From positions 310,001 to 374,000 of the forward strand of contig NZ_OU342399.1 of NCBI RefSeq assembly GCF_910589745.1: 64,000 nucleotides of DNA. Direction: 5' to 3'. Under the pieces are notes generated by a model, which searched no databases, was not told the DNA's origin, and saw only the letters and a program-made list of their open reading frames with translations. Below are positions 37,467 through 46,598 of this stretch, piece after piece (position 1 is the stretch's first letter; the number at the start of each line of letters is the position of its first letter). Source of the stretch: Candidatus Arcticimaribacter forsetii. GTDB lineage: Bacteria > Bacteroidota > Bacteroidia > Flavobacteriales > Flavobacteriaceae. A program made the translations under genes and the position numbers.

Positions 37467-38921
37467 ATGGCAGGAAGAAAGTTTTCCTTAAGATTACGTG
37501 TGTTTTTTTCCATGATTCTTTTGGTAGTAATGACTTCGATCTTGATTCTGGGTGCTACTTTTTATCAATATTACGCCCAATCAGATGATTATAACTTAAG
37601 ACGTCTTGAACGTAAAGAAACTCAAGTGAAAAATCATTTGTCTTATGTTTTTAACCGAGATGGTGCCTTTAGCTTAACCTTAGAAAAACAAAAAGACTTT
37701 TATAAAACTTTTGAGTCTATTGCTCAGATTCATAAAGTTGATTATGCTCTTTTTAATATGGAGGGTTCTCCTTACTTTTATTCTTATGTAAAACTTGAAA
37801 ACACCATAGAAGAGCAAAAACTCGACCCACAAATCATTAACAGTTTAGTTAAAAGCAGAAGGAAACGAATTGCAGTTCAGAATGATTATGAACGAGGAAC
37901 ATTTCAATCCTCATACAGTGTATTATTTGACGATAATAACACTCCATATGCCATACTCTATTTCCCTTACTTTGAAGACGTTTCTTTTAGCACAACAGAA
38001 CTGAATGCCTTTCTTGTACGGTTATTTCAGATTTATTTTTTCATGTTAATTGTTGCCATAATTATAGCTTATTTTATTTCAAGTTATATGACACGTCCTC
38101 TAGAAACAATTCGAGCAAGAATAGATCGGACTGGTTTGCTAAAAGGGAATGAAAAAATTGTAATATCAAATGCCAGTAAAGAAGTAGACAGTCTAGTTAA
38201 TTCTTATAACAGTATGTTAGATGCGTTAGAGGAAAGTATTGCAAAACTTGCTCGTTCTGAAAGAGAACAAGCTTGGCAAGAAATGGCAAAACAAGTAGCA
38301 CACGAAATAAAAAACCCTTTAACTCCTATGCGTTTAACGGTTCAAAGTTTTCAACAAAGGTTTGACCCTAATGATCCTAATATTGACAAAAAAGTAATTG
38401 ATTTTTCTAAAATAATGATAGAACAAATCGATACAATGAGTAAAGTAGCAAATGCTTTTTCAAATTTCGCAACCTTGCCTAAACTTAAATTAGAGTCCGT
38501 GGATCTTGTTGAGATTACCCGTTTTTCGATTGATATATTTGACCTAGGAACCATAAAGTATTCTAGCTCTGAGAGTCAAATTATTTGGGATATTGATCGC
38601 ACTCAATGGATTCGGATCATGACCAATTTACTTCAAAACGCTATTCAATCCGTTCCTCAAGATCGCGACCCCGAAATACGGGTTCACATAGAAAAACAAA
38701 AAGAAAAACTACGCATAGAAATTCAAGATAATGGTTCTGGAATTTCTGAAGAGAACATCGGTAAGATATTTGAACCTAAATTCACTACCAAAACAGCAGG
38801 GATGGGACTGGGACTGGCTATTGTTAAAAATAGTTTAGATTCCTTAGGAGGAAAAATAAGTTATAAAACCACAGAAAACCAAGGAACTAAGTTTATAATT
38901 GAACTAAAGAAGCAGAAATGA
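37467..38921 (+). CDS. Sensor histidine kinase, NtrY-like
   Basis: A 484-aa membrane kinase. TM1 is at about 12-32, an extracytoplasmic sensor runs to about 185, TM2 lies at about 186-206, then a HAMP region. The H box is MAKQVAHEIKNPLTPM with phospho-acceptor His279. The N box NLLQNAIQ and G boxes DNGSGIS and GMGLGLA lie in the C-terminal ATPase domain. The HEIKNPLTPM form is typical of NtrY/PilS-type kinases. No response regulator is adjacent; the gene begins 1 bp after hemJ and overlaps the enoyl-CoA hydratase gene by 4 bp. Signal and partner are unknown. Confidence 0.92.
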   Translation: MAGRKFSLRLRVFFSMILLVVMTSILILGATFYQYYAQSDDYNLRRLERKETQVKNHLSYVFNRDGAFSLTLEKQKDFYKTFESIAQIHKVDYALFNMEGSPYFYSYVKLENTIEEQKLDPQIINSLVKSRRKRIAVQNDYERGTFQSSYSVLFDDNNTPYAILYFPYFEDVSFSTTELNAFLVRLFQIYFFMLIVAIIIAYFISSYMTRPLETIRARIDRTGLLKGNEKIVISNASKEVDSLVNSYNSMLDALEESIAKLARSEREQAWQEMAKQVAHEIKNPLTPMRLTVQSFQQRFDPNDPNIDKKVIDFSKIMIEQIDTMSKVANAFSNFATLPKLKLESVDLVEITRFSIDIFDLGTIKYSSSESQIIWDIDRTQWIRIMTNLLQNAIQSVPQDRDPEIRVHIEKQKEKLRIEIQDNGSGISEENIGKIFEPKFTTKTAGMGLGLAIVKNSLDSLGGKISYKTTENQGTKFIIELKKQK

Positions 38922-39700
38922 ATACAGCAAACATCCAATTAAGAATTCAAGATCAAGTTGCATGGGTTCAAATCGATCGGCCTACAAAGCTGAATGCACT
39001 TAATAAAGAAGTTTTATCAGAGATTCATCAAGTTTTTAAGTCTCTAAAAACTAACAACACTGTTCGTGTTATTGTTTTAACAGGAAGTGGTGAGAAAGCT
39101 TTTGTAGCTGGTGCAGATATTGCTGAATTTGCAGATTTTAACCCTGAAGAAGGTAAACTACTTGCTAAAACAGGACAGGAAGAAGTATTTAATTTTATTG
39201 AACAAATGAACAAACCTGTAATTGCAGCTATCAATGGTTTTGCTCTTGGGGGTGGTTTAGAATTAGCGATGGCCTGTCATATTAGAATAGCATCTAGTAA
39301 CGCCCGAATGGGTTTGCCAGAAACATCATTAGGGGTAATTCCTGGTTATGGTGGGACTCAAAGATTGCCTAAAATCGTAGGAAAAGGAAGGGCCTTAGAA
39401 CTTATTTTAACAGGTCAAATGATACCAGCAGATCGTGCGTTTGAAATAGGATTAGTTAACAAAGTAATCCCTTTAGCAGAGTTATTGCCCAGTGCAGCAA
39501 GCCTAGCTCAAAAGATATTGAACAATTCACCTTTTGCAATCGATCAAGCAATTCAATCGGTTAATGCATCTTTTGATGAGACTAAAAATGGATTTCAAGT
39601 CGAAATAGACGCTTTTGGAACTTGCTTTGGTTCCGATGATTTTAAGGAAGGTACTCAGGCTTTTTTAGATAAAAGAAAAGCAAATTTCACCGGAAATTAA
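38918..39700 (+). CDS. Enoyl-CoA hydratase/isomerase family protein
   Basis: A 260-aa crotonase-fold enzyme. Oxyanion-hole segments AFVAGADIAEF and INGFALGGGLELAMAC are present, and both catalytic glutamates are visible (GLELAMAC and GLPETSLGVIPGYGGTQ), consistent with a true hydratase acting on enoyl-CoA in beta-oxidation or on 3-hydroxybutyryl-CoA. It overlaps the histidine kinase gene by 4 bp and interlocks its stop with the convergent acyltransferase gene (TTAA, 39697-39700). Confidence 0.93.
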   Translation: MNTANIQLRIQDQVAWVQIDRPTKLNALNKEVLSEIHQVFKSLKTNNTVRVIVLTGSGEKAFVAGADIAEFADFNPEEGKLLAKTGQEEVFNFIEQMNKPVIAAINGFALGGGLELAMACHIRIASSNARMGLPETSLGVIPGYGGTQRLPKIVGKGRALELILTGQMIPADRAFEIGLVNKVIPLAELLPSAASLAQKILNNSPFAIDQAIQSVNASFDETKNGFQVEIDAFGTCFGSDDFKEGTQAFLDKRKANFTGN

Positions 39701-40434
39701 TCCAAAACAATAGCATCTGTTATTGTTTTTTCAATTCCATCAAAAAACTTTTCAGATAATTCCTTTTCTGGCTCAACAGGAGTATGAACTTCCAAGGTTA
39801 ATTTTATACCCAGAGGAACTGGGAAGTTACCCCAACGATTAAATTTGTAGGAATTATTAATTGTTACGGGAACAATTAAGACATTGGGAATTTTTTCGAT
39901 TAATGTTTTTAACCCTCTTGTTTTAAATTTCTTGGGCACTCCCGTTTTAGATCGTGTTCCTTCAGGGAAAATTAAAGTAGACCAATTATTATTGGAGAGT
40001 AGTTGGGCGTGTTTGTTAATTTCTGTAACAGCTTGTCTTGGATTTTTTCGGTCAATTAAAGCAGAACCTCCATTTCTAAGATGATACGAAACACTAGGGA
40101 TTCCTCTTCCTAATTCAATTTTACTTACAAATTTTAAATGATGTTTTCTCAAATACCATATTAAGGGTGGAATGTCAAAAGTATTTTGATGGTTTGCAAC
40201 AATTATTAAAGGACGATCTGTAGGTAGTTCGTGAACGTTTTTGAATTTAATTCTCGAACCAACAAGATAAAAGCTTTTTACTAGAAAAAAATTAAGGAGG
40301 TCTACAGACACTTTATGTGCCTGATAACCAAATAAATTTAAGAGTACTACTTGAATTCCATGAAACAAGACTAAAATAAGGAGAAAACTCAAAGCAAAAA
40401 TGCTTGAGAAAATAGTAGCTATAAATTTATACAT
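39697..40434 (-). CDS. plsC: 1-acyl-sn-glycerol-3-phosphate acyltransferase
   Basis: A 245-aa membrane-associated acyltransferase that converts lysophosphatidate to phosphatidate. N-terminal hydrophobic segment at about 8-33. The catalytic H-x4-D motif is NHQNTFD (His82, Asp87); the glycerol-3-phosphate-binding motif is FPEGTRS (about 156-162). Length matches PlsC. The start is ATG 40434; the bacilliredoxin gene lies 37 bp upstream on the same strand. Confidence 0.93.
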   Translation of the reverse strand: MYKFIATIFSSIFALSFLLILVLFHGIQVVLLNLFGYQAHKVSVDLLNFFLVKSFYLVGSRIKFKNVHELPTDRPLIIVANHQNTFDIPPLIWYLRKHHLKFVSKIELGRGIPSVSYHLRNGGSALIDRKNPRQAVTEINKHAQLLSNNNWSTLIFPEGTRSKTGVPKKFKTRGLKTLIEKIPNVLIVPVTINNSYKFNRWGNFPVPLGIKLTLEVHTPVEPEKELSEKFFDGIEKTITDAIVLD

Positions 40435-40471
40435 TATGATTGGGTTTAATACCCTTAATTGAGTTCCTAAT

Positions 40472-40882
40472 TTAGCAAAACTCGTTGTAGGCTTGCTTCA
40501 GATTTTCGGCAATCATTTCTGCTGGTCTTCCTTCGATGTGATGACGTTCGAGCATATGTACTAATTCTCCATTCTTAAAAAGGGCCATACTTGGTGAAGA
40601 TGGAGGAAAAGGAACCATCATTGCACGAGCACGATCAGTAGCTTCAAAATCAACTCCTGCAAATACGGTAACTAAATTACTAGGACTTTTTTCGTTAGCT
40701 AACGAAATTCTAACTCCAGGTCTTGCATTTGCTGCTGCACAGCCGCAAACTGAATTTACTACCACCAAGGTTGTACCTTCTGCATTTATTGCTTCTTCTA
40801 CTTGCTCTACTTCATTTAATTGTTTAAATCCTATTGCGGATAATTCATCTCGCATTGGTTGTACAAATTCTGCTGGATACAT
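40472..40882 (-). CDS. Bacilliredoxin, BrxA/BrxB family
   Basis: A 136-aa protein of the YphP/YqiW (BrxA/B) family, with N-terminal MYPAEFVQPMRDEL and the redox motif CGC (Cys46, Cys48) in VNSVCGCAAANARPG. In Firmicutes these proteins remove bacillithiol from S-bacillithiolated proteins; many Flavobacteriia carry homologues and may also make bacillithiol, but no bsh genes are in this window. It has an exact -7 box (40904-40911, minus strand) and is divergent from the TerB-DnaJ gene. Confidence 0.93.
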   Translation of the reverse strand: MYPAEFVQPMRDELSAIGFKQLNEVEQVEEAINAEGTTLVVVNSVCGCAAANARPGVRISLANEKSPSNLVTVFAGVDFEATDRARAMMVPFPPSSPSMALFKNGELVHMLERHHIEGRPAEMIAENLKQAYNEFC

Positions 40883-40903
40883 AGACTATAAATTTAATTT
40901 GCA

Positions 40904-40911
40904 CAAAGATA
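40904..40911 (-). promoter_or_regulatory. -7 promoter box of the bacilliredoxin gene (TATCTTTG)
   Basis: On the minus strand TATCTTTG fits TAnnTTTG exactly. It lies 21 nt before the ATG at 40882. Together with the plus-strand box at 40975-40982 it defines a compact divergent promoter region. Confidence 0.6.
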
Positions 40912-40974
40912 AAAAGTTTCTTGCATTTACATTCATTTTAAGATAATGTTCACTTTATTTTTTAAACTTAAAAC

Positions 40975-40982
40975 TATCTTTG
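40975..40982 (+). promoter_or_regulatory. -7 promoter box of the TerB-DnaJ gene (TATCTTTG)
   Basis: TATCTTTG matches TAnnTTTG exactly, 16 nt before the ATG at 40999. A TTTA at 40954-40957 with a 17-bp spacer could be a weak -33 element. Confidence 0.6.
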
Positions 40983-40998
40983 AAGCTAAATTTTTTTT

Positions 40999-41727
40999 AT
41001 GATTAAATGGATTGGAGCTTTACTGGGATATACTTACTTCCGTTTTTTTGGAGCTTTATTGGGATATTTTATTGGAAGCGCAATAGAAGGAATGTTTAAA
41101 ACCAAAGCTAGGGTTTCTTTTAATTCAAACAATTATCGTTCCATGGGCTCAAGTCAGTTTGAGCTGAATCTTTTAGCACTGGCAGCTATGGTTATTAAAG
41201 CTGACGGAAAAGTTGAAGAAAAAGAACTTCGCTTTGTTCGAAATTACTTTATTGCTAATTATGGAGCAGATTATGCAGCTACTATTTTTTCTAGATTTAA
41301 TACTGAAATAAAAAAAGAAGCTCAAAATCTTTCGGAAGTAGCCCGTTTGTTTGTTAATGGAGTTCCTTACAACACCAGACTTCAGATTGTTCATTTTTTA
41401 TTTGGTATAGCAAATTCAGATGGAAGTATTTCAGATGTTGAAATAAAAAAAATAGATCAGATAGCAGCTGCATTGGGAATTCGATTTTCTAACTTTGAGA
41501 GTATAAAAGCAATGTTTGTGCAGCAAGCTGGGAATGCCTATAAGATTCTAGAAATAGATTCTAGTGCAACAGATGCTGAGATTAAGAAGGCATATAGAAC
41601 AATGGCAAAAAAATACCACCCAGATAAATTAAACACAGCTGATTCGGCTATGAAAAAAGGAGCTCAAGAAAAATTTCAAAAAATTCAAGCTGCTTACGAG
41701 AAAATTCGAAAAGAACGTGGATTTTAA
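40999..41727 (+). CDS. TerB-DnaJ (DjlA-like) co-chaperone
   Basis: A 242-aa protein. An N-terminal hydrophobic Gly-rich segment (about 3-32) probably anchors it in the membrane. Residues about 50-170 form a TerB-type helical domain with the paired acidic motifs [11 protein letters not shown] and [10 protein letters not shown]. The C-terminal J domain (about 178-242) contains KKYHPDKL with the HPD at 207-209 that stimulates DnaK. The architecture is that of DjlA. It would recruit DnaK to membrane clients. The next gene starts 12 bp downstream. Confidence 0.92.
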   Translation: MIKWIGALLGYTYFRFFGALLGYFIGSAIEGMFKTKARVSFNSNNYRSMGSSQFELNLLALAAMVIKADGKVEEKELRFVRNYFIANYGADYAATIFSRFNTEIKKEAQNLSEVARLFVNGVPYNTRLQIVHFLFGIANSDGSISDVEIKKIDQIAAALGIRFSNFESIKAMFVQQAGNAYKILEIDSSATDAEIKKAYRTMAKKYHPDKLNTADSAMKKGAQEKFQKIQAAYEKIRKERGF

Positions 41728-41739
41728 TACAGTACTTTT

Positions 41740-42315
41740 ATGGAAACAATTTGGTTTTACGCACAATTAGGTTTTGAACATGTTTTAGACTTTCAGGGAC
41801 TAGATCACTTTTATTTTATAATTGCACTTGTTGTTCCCTTTAGTTTTTTCGAATTTAAAAAACTTCTTTGGTGGGTCTCTGTTTTTACCCTAGGACATAG
41901 TCTTTCCCTTTTTGGGAACTATTATTTTGAGCTAAAACTTCCTGCTGTTTGGATTGAATTTTTAATTCCGGTGACTATTGCACTCAGTTGTATTCCACTT
42001 TTGTCTTCAAAAGAAATCAATCGAAACAACTTGTATACTTCAATGATCACCTTGGTTTTTGGACTAATTCATGGCTTTGGTTTTGGTCGCTATTTCTCTT
42101 TAATTGTAACGGAAGAAGATGCTCTTCTAGATTTATTTTCTTTTGCACTAGGGGTTGAAGCAGCTCAAATAGCAATTGTAATAGGTGTTTTATTGGTTCG
42201 TTTATTTGTATTGAATGTAATAAAGATTGAGAAGGCCAAATGGAATTTAATTGTAGGTTCAATGATACTTTCTCAAGCGATCTTGATGATGTTTCAGAAA
42301 GCACCCTTTCAATAG
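41740..42315 (+). CDS. HupE/UreJ-like membrane protein
   Basis: A 191-aa integral membrane protein with about six hydrophobic segments. The first part (GFEHVLDFQGLDHFYFIIAL), the middle (FTLGHSLSL) and HGFGFG near residue 115 give the His/Asp/Gly pattern of the HupE/UreJ family. Some members take up nickel or cobalt, but many Bacteroidota copies are uncharacterised and no Ni enzyme is nearby. It lies between the TerB-DnaJ gene (12 bp) and the flavin oxidoreductase gene (8 bp). Confidence 0.8.
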   Translation: METIWFYAQLGFEHVLDFQGLDHFYFIIALVVPFSFFEFKKLLWWVSVFTLGHSLSLFGNYYFELKLPAVWIEFLIPVTIALSCIPLLSSKEINRNNLYTSMITLVFGLIHGFGFGRYFSLIVTEEDALLDLFSFALGVEAAQIAIVIGVLLVRLFVLNVIKIEKAKWNLIVGSMILSQAILMMFQKAPFQ

Positions 42316-42323
42316 AACAAAAA

Positions 42324-43544
42324 ATGAAATATTTAGCTTCTAAGTTTACATTACCCAACGGCTCTATATTGCAAAATAGGATCGCAAAATCTGCAATGAG
42401 TGAAAATATGGGTACTCTAAACAATGCCCCCACAAAAAACCTCATAAACACGTATAGAGTTTGGGCAAAGGGCAAACCGGGACTTTTGATAACCGGAAAT
42501 GTAATGATAGATTCAAAGGCATTAGGAGAACCAAGGAACATTGTTGTTGAAGATCGCTCAAACTTTAATCTGCTTCAAGAATGGGCAAGGACAACGGAAG
42601 GAACAGGCACTCATATTTGGCCCCAAATAAATCATCCTGGAAGACAAGCGTTTGCAGCAATAAACAAAAAAGTGGTTGCCCCATCTTCGGTTTCTTTAAA
42701 AATGGGAGGTGCTTCATCGATGTTTAAAGAACCAATTCCATTAACCGAAGAAGAAATTTGGGAAGTTATTAAGCGTTTTGGAAATACTGCCAAAATAATG
42801 AAAGATGCCGGGTTTTCTGGATGCCAAATACATGGAGCTCATGGTTATTTAGTCAGTCAATTTTTGTCTCCTTTAAGTAATGTAAGACAAGACCAATGGG
42901 GCGGTTCTCTTAAAAATCGAGCTCGTTTTGTTTTGGAAGTTTATCGTGAAATTAGAGGGCAAGTCGGACTTGATTATCCTATTGGAATAAAAATTAATTC
43001 TGCTGACTTTCAGCGAGGTGGTTTTTCAGAAGAAGAATCAATAGAAGTTATTAAATTACTATCTAAGGAAGGTATAGATTTGATCGAAATTTCAGGAGGA
43101 ACCTATGAAAAACCAGCTATGGTTGGATCAAAGAGAAAACAAAGTACTATTGAAAGAGAAGCATATTTTCTAGATTACATTGAAAAAGCTCGTAAAATAA
43201 CTGATAAACCTCTTATGTTAACAGGTGGATTTAGAACGGTTTCTGTTATGGAAACCGCACTTGAAAATGGAGCATTGGACGTTGTTGGTTTGGGTCGTCC
43301 ATTCTGTTTGTATCCAGAAATAGCGCAAGATATTTTTACAAAGAAAAGTACTAGCTTTGAAGTGTCTGCTCCTAAATCTGGAATTAAATTTATTGATAAA
43401 ACAGGCGGGGTTGAACTCCCATGGTACGAATTACAGATCCATAGAATAGGAAAAGGGAAAGTCCCTAAGATTAGTATAAGTGGTTTAAGTGCTTTTATTT
43501 TTAGCATAAAAAATATGATTTTAAAATCATTTCTAAAAAATTAA
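42324..43544 (+). CDS. NADH:flavin oxidoreductase, old yellow enzyme family
   Basis: A 406-aa FMN-dependent TIM-barrel enzyme. The family start MKYLASKFTLPNG fits ATG 42324, 8 bp after the upstream stop; the open frame extends 84 bp further into the HupE gene, but that part is not family-like. Conserved pieces include NRIAKSAMSENM, HPGRQ, the flavin/substrate His pair in CQIHGAHGYLVSQFLSP with QWGGSLKNRARF, and GLGRPFCLYPE. OYE enzymes reduce activated alkenes; the native substrate is unknown. The last 30 bp contain a 16-bp palindrome (43515-43530). Confidence 0.92.
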   Translation: MKYLASKFTLPNGSILQNRIAKSAMSENMGTLNNAPTKNLINTYRVWAKGKPGLLITGNVMIDSKALGEPRNIVVEDRSNFNLLQEWARTTEGTGTHIWPQINHPGRQAFAAINKKVVAPSSVSLKMGGASSMFKEPIPLTEEEIWEVIKRFGNTAKIMKDAGFSGCQIHGAHGYLVSQFLSPLSNVRQDQWGGSLKNRARFVLEVYREIRGQVGLDYPIGIKINSADFQRGGFSEEESIEVIKLLSKEGIDLIEISGGTYEKPAMVGSKRKQSTIEREAYFLDYIEKARKITDKPLMLTGGFRTVSVMETALENGALDVVGLGRPFCLYPEIAQDIFTKKSTSFEVSAPKSGIKFIDKTGGVELPWYELQIHRIGKGKVPKISISGLSAFIFSIKNMILKSFLKN

Positions 43545-43643
43545 AATCTTCAAAAACCTTTCCTTTAGAAGTACTTTATTTAGGTTTTAATTAATCAAAT
43601 GTAAATTTTATTCAGCCATAGATTTCTCGTATATTCGTAAATA

Positions 43644-44060
43644 ATGGACAAACAGACTAAATACGACTTAAGCTATCTAGAGATGGCTGCAACTTGGGGG
43701 AAACTTTCCTATTGTGAGCGAAAAAAAGTAGGTGCCTTAATTGTTAAAGACCGTATGATAATTTCGGATGGTTACAATGGCACACCCTCTGGTTTTGAAA
43801 ACATTTGTGAAGACGAAGACCATTACACCAAGTGGTATGTACTTCATGCAGAGGCTAATGCGATTCTAAAAGTAGCTGCTTCGACTCAGTCTTGTAAAGG
43901 AGCAACTTTGTACATTACACTTTCTCCCTGTAAAGAATGTTCAAAATTAATACATCAATCCGGAATTAAAAGAGTCGTATATGCTATGGCATACAAAGAT
44001 ACTTCTGGACTAGAGTTTCTTAAAAAAGCGGGAATAGAACTTACTCATCTCCCACAATAA
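43644..44060 (+). CDS. dCMP deaminase family protein (ComEB-like)
   Basis: A 138-aa zinc-dependent deaminase. Zn ligands and the catalytic Glu are in HAEANAI (His68, Glu70) and PCKEC (Cys96, Cys99). The layout SYCERKKVGALIV ... SDGYNGTPSGF is typical of deoxycytidylate deaminases, which supply dUMP for thymidylate synthesis. A -7-like box (TATATTCG, 43630-43637, 7 of 8) lies 6 nt before the ATG. The protease gene follows 8 bp downstream. Confidence 0.93.
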   Translation: MDKQTKYDLSYLEMAATWGKLSYCERKKVGALIVKDRMIISDGYNGTPSGFENICEDEDHYTKWYVLHAEANAILKVAASTQSCKGATLYITLSPCKECSKLIHQSGIKRVVYAMAYKDTSGLEFLKKAGIELTHLPQ

Positions 44061-44068
44061 AGTAGCTT

Positions 44069-45655
44069 ATGAAAAGCAATTCGCTCTATCTTTTAATTGT
44101 TGTTATACTTTCTGTGTTATTAGGTTTTACTTTTGGAAGTAACCAACAAATTCTTTTTAACACAACAGGTTTTGAAATCAATAGCAGTCAGAAATTAAAA
44201 CAATTCATTCAATATATTGAGACTAATTATGTCGATGATATTGATACTGATAGTTTGGTCAATACGATGATAGATGATGTAATTGAAAAGTTAGACCCAC
44301 ATTCTGTTTATATCCCAAAAGAGGAGCTTCAGCAAATTGCAGAGAATATGCAAGGCGCATTCGTAGGAATAGGAGTTAGTTTTTTTATGGAGCAAGATAC
44401 TGTAAGCGTAGTTCGGGTTCTTGAAAATGGTCCAAGTAGAGCTGCAGGTATTCTACCGGGGGATCGAATTTTAATTGCGGATAAAGACACATTATACGGT
44501 AAAAATAAAAATAGTGAATCCGTCATAAGAACCTTAAAAGGAAAACCAAACACGGAGGTTGAGCTTCAAGTTTACAGAAAACAAACAAATCAGTTGCTTA
44601 ATTTTAAAGTAAAAAGAGGTAAAGTTCCAATTCCGTCGGTTCATGGGTATTTATTATCAGAAGGGGTAGGGTATATTGAAATAAATAGGTTTGCCGAAAC
44701 TACAGGGGTTGAATTCAGAAAAATATTAAAAGGATTAAAAGAAAAAGGAACGGATCAACTAGTTCTTGATCTTAGGGATAATCCTGGTGGATATTTGCAT
44801 ATAGCAGAAGAGATATCCGATGCATTTCTTCCAAAAGGAGATGTAATTGTGATTACAAAAAGTAATCAAGGGAAAAGAGAATTTTCTATTGCAACAGCTG
44901 ATGGTCTTTTTGAGAAGGGGCAAGTTTATGTTTTAATTAACGGGCAGTCTGCATCAGCGAGTGAGGTTGTTGCGGGAGCACTTCAGGATAACGATCGCGG
45001 TTGGATTGTTGGTCAACGTTCTTTTGGGAAAGGTCTTGTCCAACAACAAATGCCTTTGGGAGCAGGAGACGCTATCCGATTAACCACAGCTAGATATTAC
45101 ACACCCTCTGGACGTTCAATTCAACGTTCTTATAAAGAAGGAAAAGAATCTTATTATAACGAGATAAACAACCGATATGAAACCGCTGAGTTTTCGGACA
45201 GCATCAATAGTTCCGTTAACGATTCTCTAAAATTTAAAACTCCTGGAGGAAGAACCGTATATGGAGGAGGGGGAATTACTCCCGATAAATATGTAAAGAG
45301 TAATTTTAATATAGAAGTAGAGTGGGATAATTATATTTTACGTTCCAACTTAGTCAATCGATTTGTGTTTTTAGAGCTAGATAAAAATAGAAAACTTTAT
45401 TCTTTTGATTCTAAGGAAGAATTAATCCAAAATCCATTGCCTAAAGCGGAAGATCTTTTAACATCTTTCGACAATTTTTTTACTGATCAAGGAGTTCCAG
45501 TCAGTTTAGAAAATAGAACTTTAATTGAAAATTCAATTAAAGCATATATGGCGTTTCAGCTTTTTGGGAGAGAAGCTTTTTTAGAAGTAACACACCAACA
45601 GGATGATTTTATTGAGGAGGTAAAAACCCTTTTAAATGAAAAACCAGCAGATTAG
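44069..45655 (+). CDS. S41 family carboxy-terminal processing peptidase (CtpA-like)
   Basis: A 528-aa periplasmic or membrane-anchored protease. An N-terminal signal anchor (about 6-22) is followed by a helical region, a PDZ domain (about 90-180) and the S41 catalytic core, with the Ser in SASASE (294-299) and the Lys in RSFGKGLVQQ (Lys321). CtpA-type enzymes process C-termini of exported proteins. The C-terminal ~150 residues are an extension of the kind seen in Bacteroidota members. The stop interlocks with the stop of the convergent 66-aa gene (TTAG, 45652-45655). Confidence 0.95.
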   Translation: MKSNSLYLLIVVILSVLLGFTFGSNQQILFNTTGFEINSSQKLKQFIQYIETNYVDDIDTDSLVNTMIDDVIEKLDPHSVYIPKEELQQIAENMQGAFVGIGVSFFMEQDTVSVVRVLENGPSRAAGILPGDRILIADKDTLYGKNKNSESVIRTLKGKPNTEVELQVYRKQTNQLLNFKVKRGKVPIPSVHGYLLSEGVGYIEINRFAETTGVEFRKILKGLKEKGTDQLVLDLRDNPGGYLHIAEEISDAFLPKGDVIVITKSNQGKREFSIATADGLFEKGQVYVLINGQSASASEVVAGALQDNDRGWIVGQRSFGKGLVQQQMPLGAGDAIRLTTARYYTPSGRSIQRSYKEGKESYYNEINNRYETAEFSDSINSSVNDSLKFKTPGGRTVYGGGGITPDKYVKSNFNIEVEWDNYILRSNLVNRFVFLELDKNRKLYSFDSKEELIQNPLPKAEDLLTSFDNFFTDQGVPVSLENRTLIENSIKAYMAFQLFGREAFLEVTHQQDDFIEEVKTLLNEKPAD

Positions 45656-45852
45656 TTGCCGTTAATTTTTGAAGCTATTTTTTTTGATAATAACAAAATT
45701 AATAAAAGTAAAAAAGCACTTAATGAAGCTAATATTCCAATAACAGCAACACTACTATCTCCTTCTAGCGGGGCTTCAAAATCAATTTTAGTAGCATTAA
45801 AAATTGCCATTACAAAAGCCAAAGCCATCATTATTCGAATAAAAATTTTCAT
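45652..45852 (-). CDS. Small two-TM membrane protein, 66 aa (unknown)
   Basis: A 66-aa protein with two hydrophobic segments (about 4-19 and 36-56) separated by a short acidic loop (KIDFEAPLEGDSS) and a basic C-terminus. It begins with ATG at 45852 and its stop interlocks with the ctpA stop. The opposite-strand frame over the same bases lacks this organised two-helix pattern. I do not recognise a named family; similar small proteins are common in Flavobacteriia. Function is unknown. Confidence 0.7.
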   Translation of the reverse strand: MKIFIRIMMALAFVMAIFNATKIDFEAPLEGDSSVAVIGILASLSAFLLLLILLLSKKIASKINGN

Positions 45853-45933
45853 ATGAGTAGAATCAATAGGTTAATACATATTGTATTTTACAAATTTAAT
45901 CATCTAAAGGTTACGGAAAAAGTAAATCACTTC

Positions 45934-46509
45934 TTATATAACCATCTGATTAATATTAGTTGCAAAAAGTTTTACTGCTATTGCTAGTAAAACAACTCCA
46001 AATATTTTTCTAATAATGCTAATTCCAGAAGGACCTAAGACGGCTTCTATTTTTTTAGAAGACTTCAAAACGATATAAACAAATATGATGTTTATAACGA
46101 TAGCAATAATAATGTTAACCACATGAAACTCTGCCCTAAGAGAAAGTAATGAAGTCATTGTCCCTGCACCGGCAATTAAAGGAAATGCTAGTGGAACAAT
46201 TGAGGTTGTTGCAGGGTTATCATCCTCTTTATATAGATTGATTCCCAAAACCATTTCTATTGCCATAAAGAAAATAATGAAAGCACCTGCTACGGCAAAT
46301 GAGTTCACATCAATTCCAATAAGGTTAAGAATTTCTTCCCCTACAAATAAAAATCCAATCATAATAAAGCAAGAAACGATGGAGGCCTTACCCGACTGAA
46401 TGTGTCCAGATTTAGCTCTTAGGGAAATGATTATTGGAATACTCCCGACGATATCAATAACTGCGAAGAGAATCATTCCTGCAGTTAAAATTTCTTTAAT
46501 ATTTACCAT
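45934..46509 (-). CDS. MarC family membrane protein
   Basis: A 191-aa integral membrane protein with six predicted helices. MarC/UPF0056 features are the N-terminal VDIVGSIPI-like segment (FAVIDIVGSIPIIISL), AFIIFFMAIEMVLGI and PLAFPLIAGAGTMTSLL. Function is unknown; the family is not in fact required for multiple antibiotic resistance. I start at ATG 46509; a GTG one codon upstream is in frame but less likely. Confidence 0.92.
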   Translation of the reverse strand: MVNIKEILTAGMILFAVIDIVGSIPIIISLRAKSGHIQSGKASIVSCFIMIGFLFVGEEILNLIGIDVNSFAVAGAFIIFFMAIEMVLGINLYKEDDNPATTSIVPLAFPLIAGAGTMTSLLSLRAEFHVVNIIIAIVINIIFVYIVLKSSKKIEAVLGPSGISIIRKIFGVVLLAIAVKLFATNINQMVI

Positions 46510-46586
46510 CACATTTTTTTTGTGAATGTACTTTATTTTCCTAATAATTAGAGCTTAGCGTTCTTCTTTTTTATGCGTAAGCTTCG

Positions 46587-46594
46587 TATATTTG
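46587..46594 (+). promoter_or_regulatory. -7 promoter box of the DUF3109 gene (TATATTTG), leaderless layout
   Basis: TATATTTG is an exact TAnnTTTG match ending 4 nt before the ATG at 46599, the same distance as for glyS. This predicts a leaderless transcript. I see no TTG at normal spacing upstream. Confidence 0.6.
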
Positions 46595-46598
46595 AATT

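Noticed and set aside
42047-42541. 164-aa minus-strand frame across the HupE/OYE junction
   Set aside because: Antisense to two good genes; low-complexity Leu/Gln content typical of a shadow frame.
43515-43530. 16-bp perfect palindrome ATGATTTT/AAAATCAT at the end of the old yellow enzyme gene
   Set aside because: It lies within codons of an AT-rich C-terminus, has no T-run and no second copy noticed; probably chance.
43553-43588. AAAACCT/AGGTTTT pair after the old yellow enzyme gene
   Set aside because: The 22-nt loop and 7-bp AT-rich stem are too weak for a terminator call.
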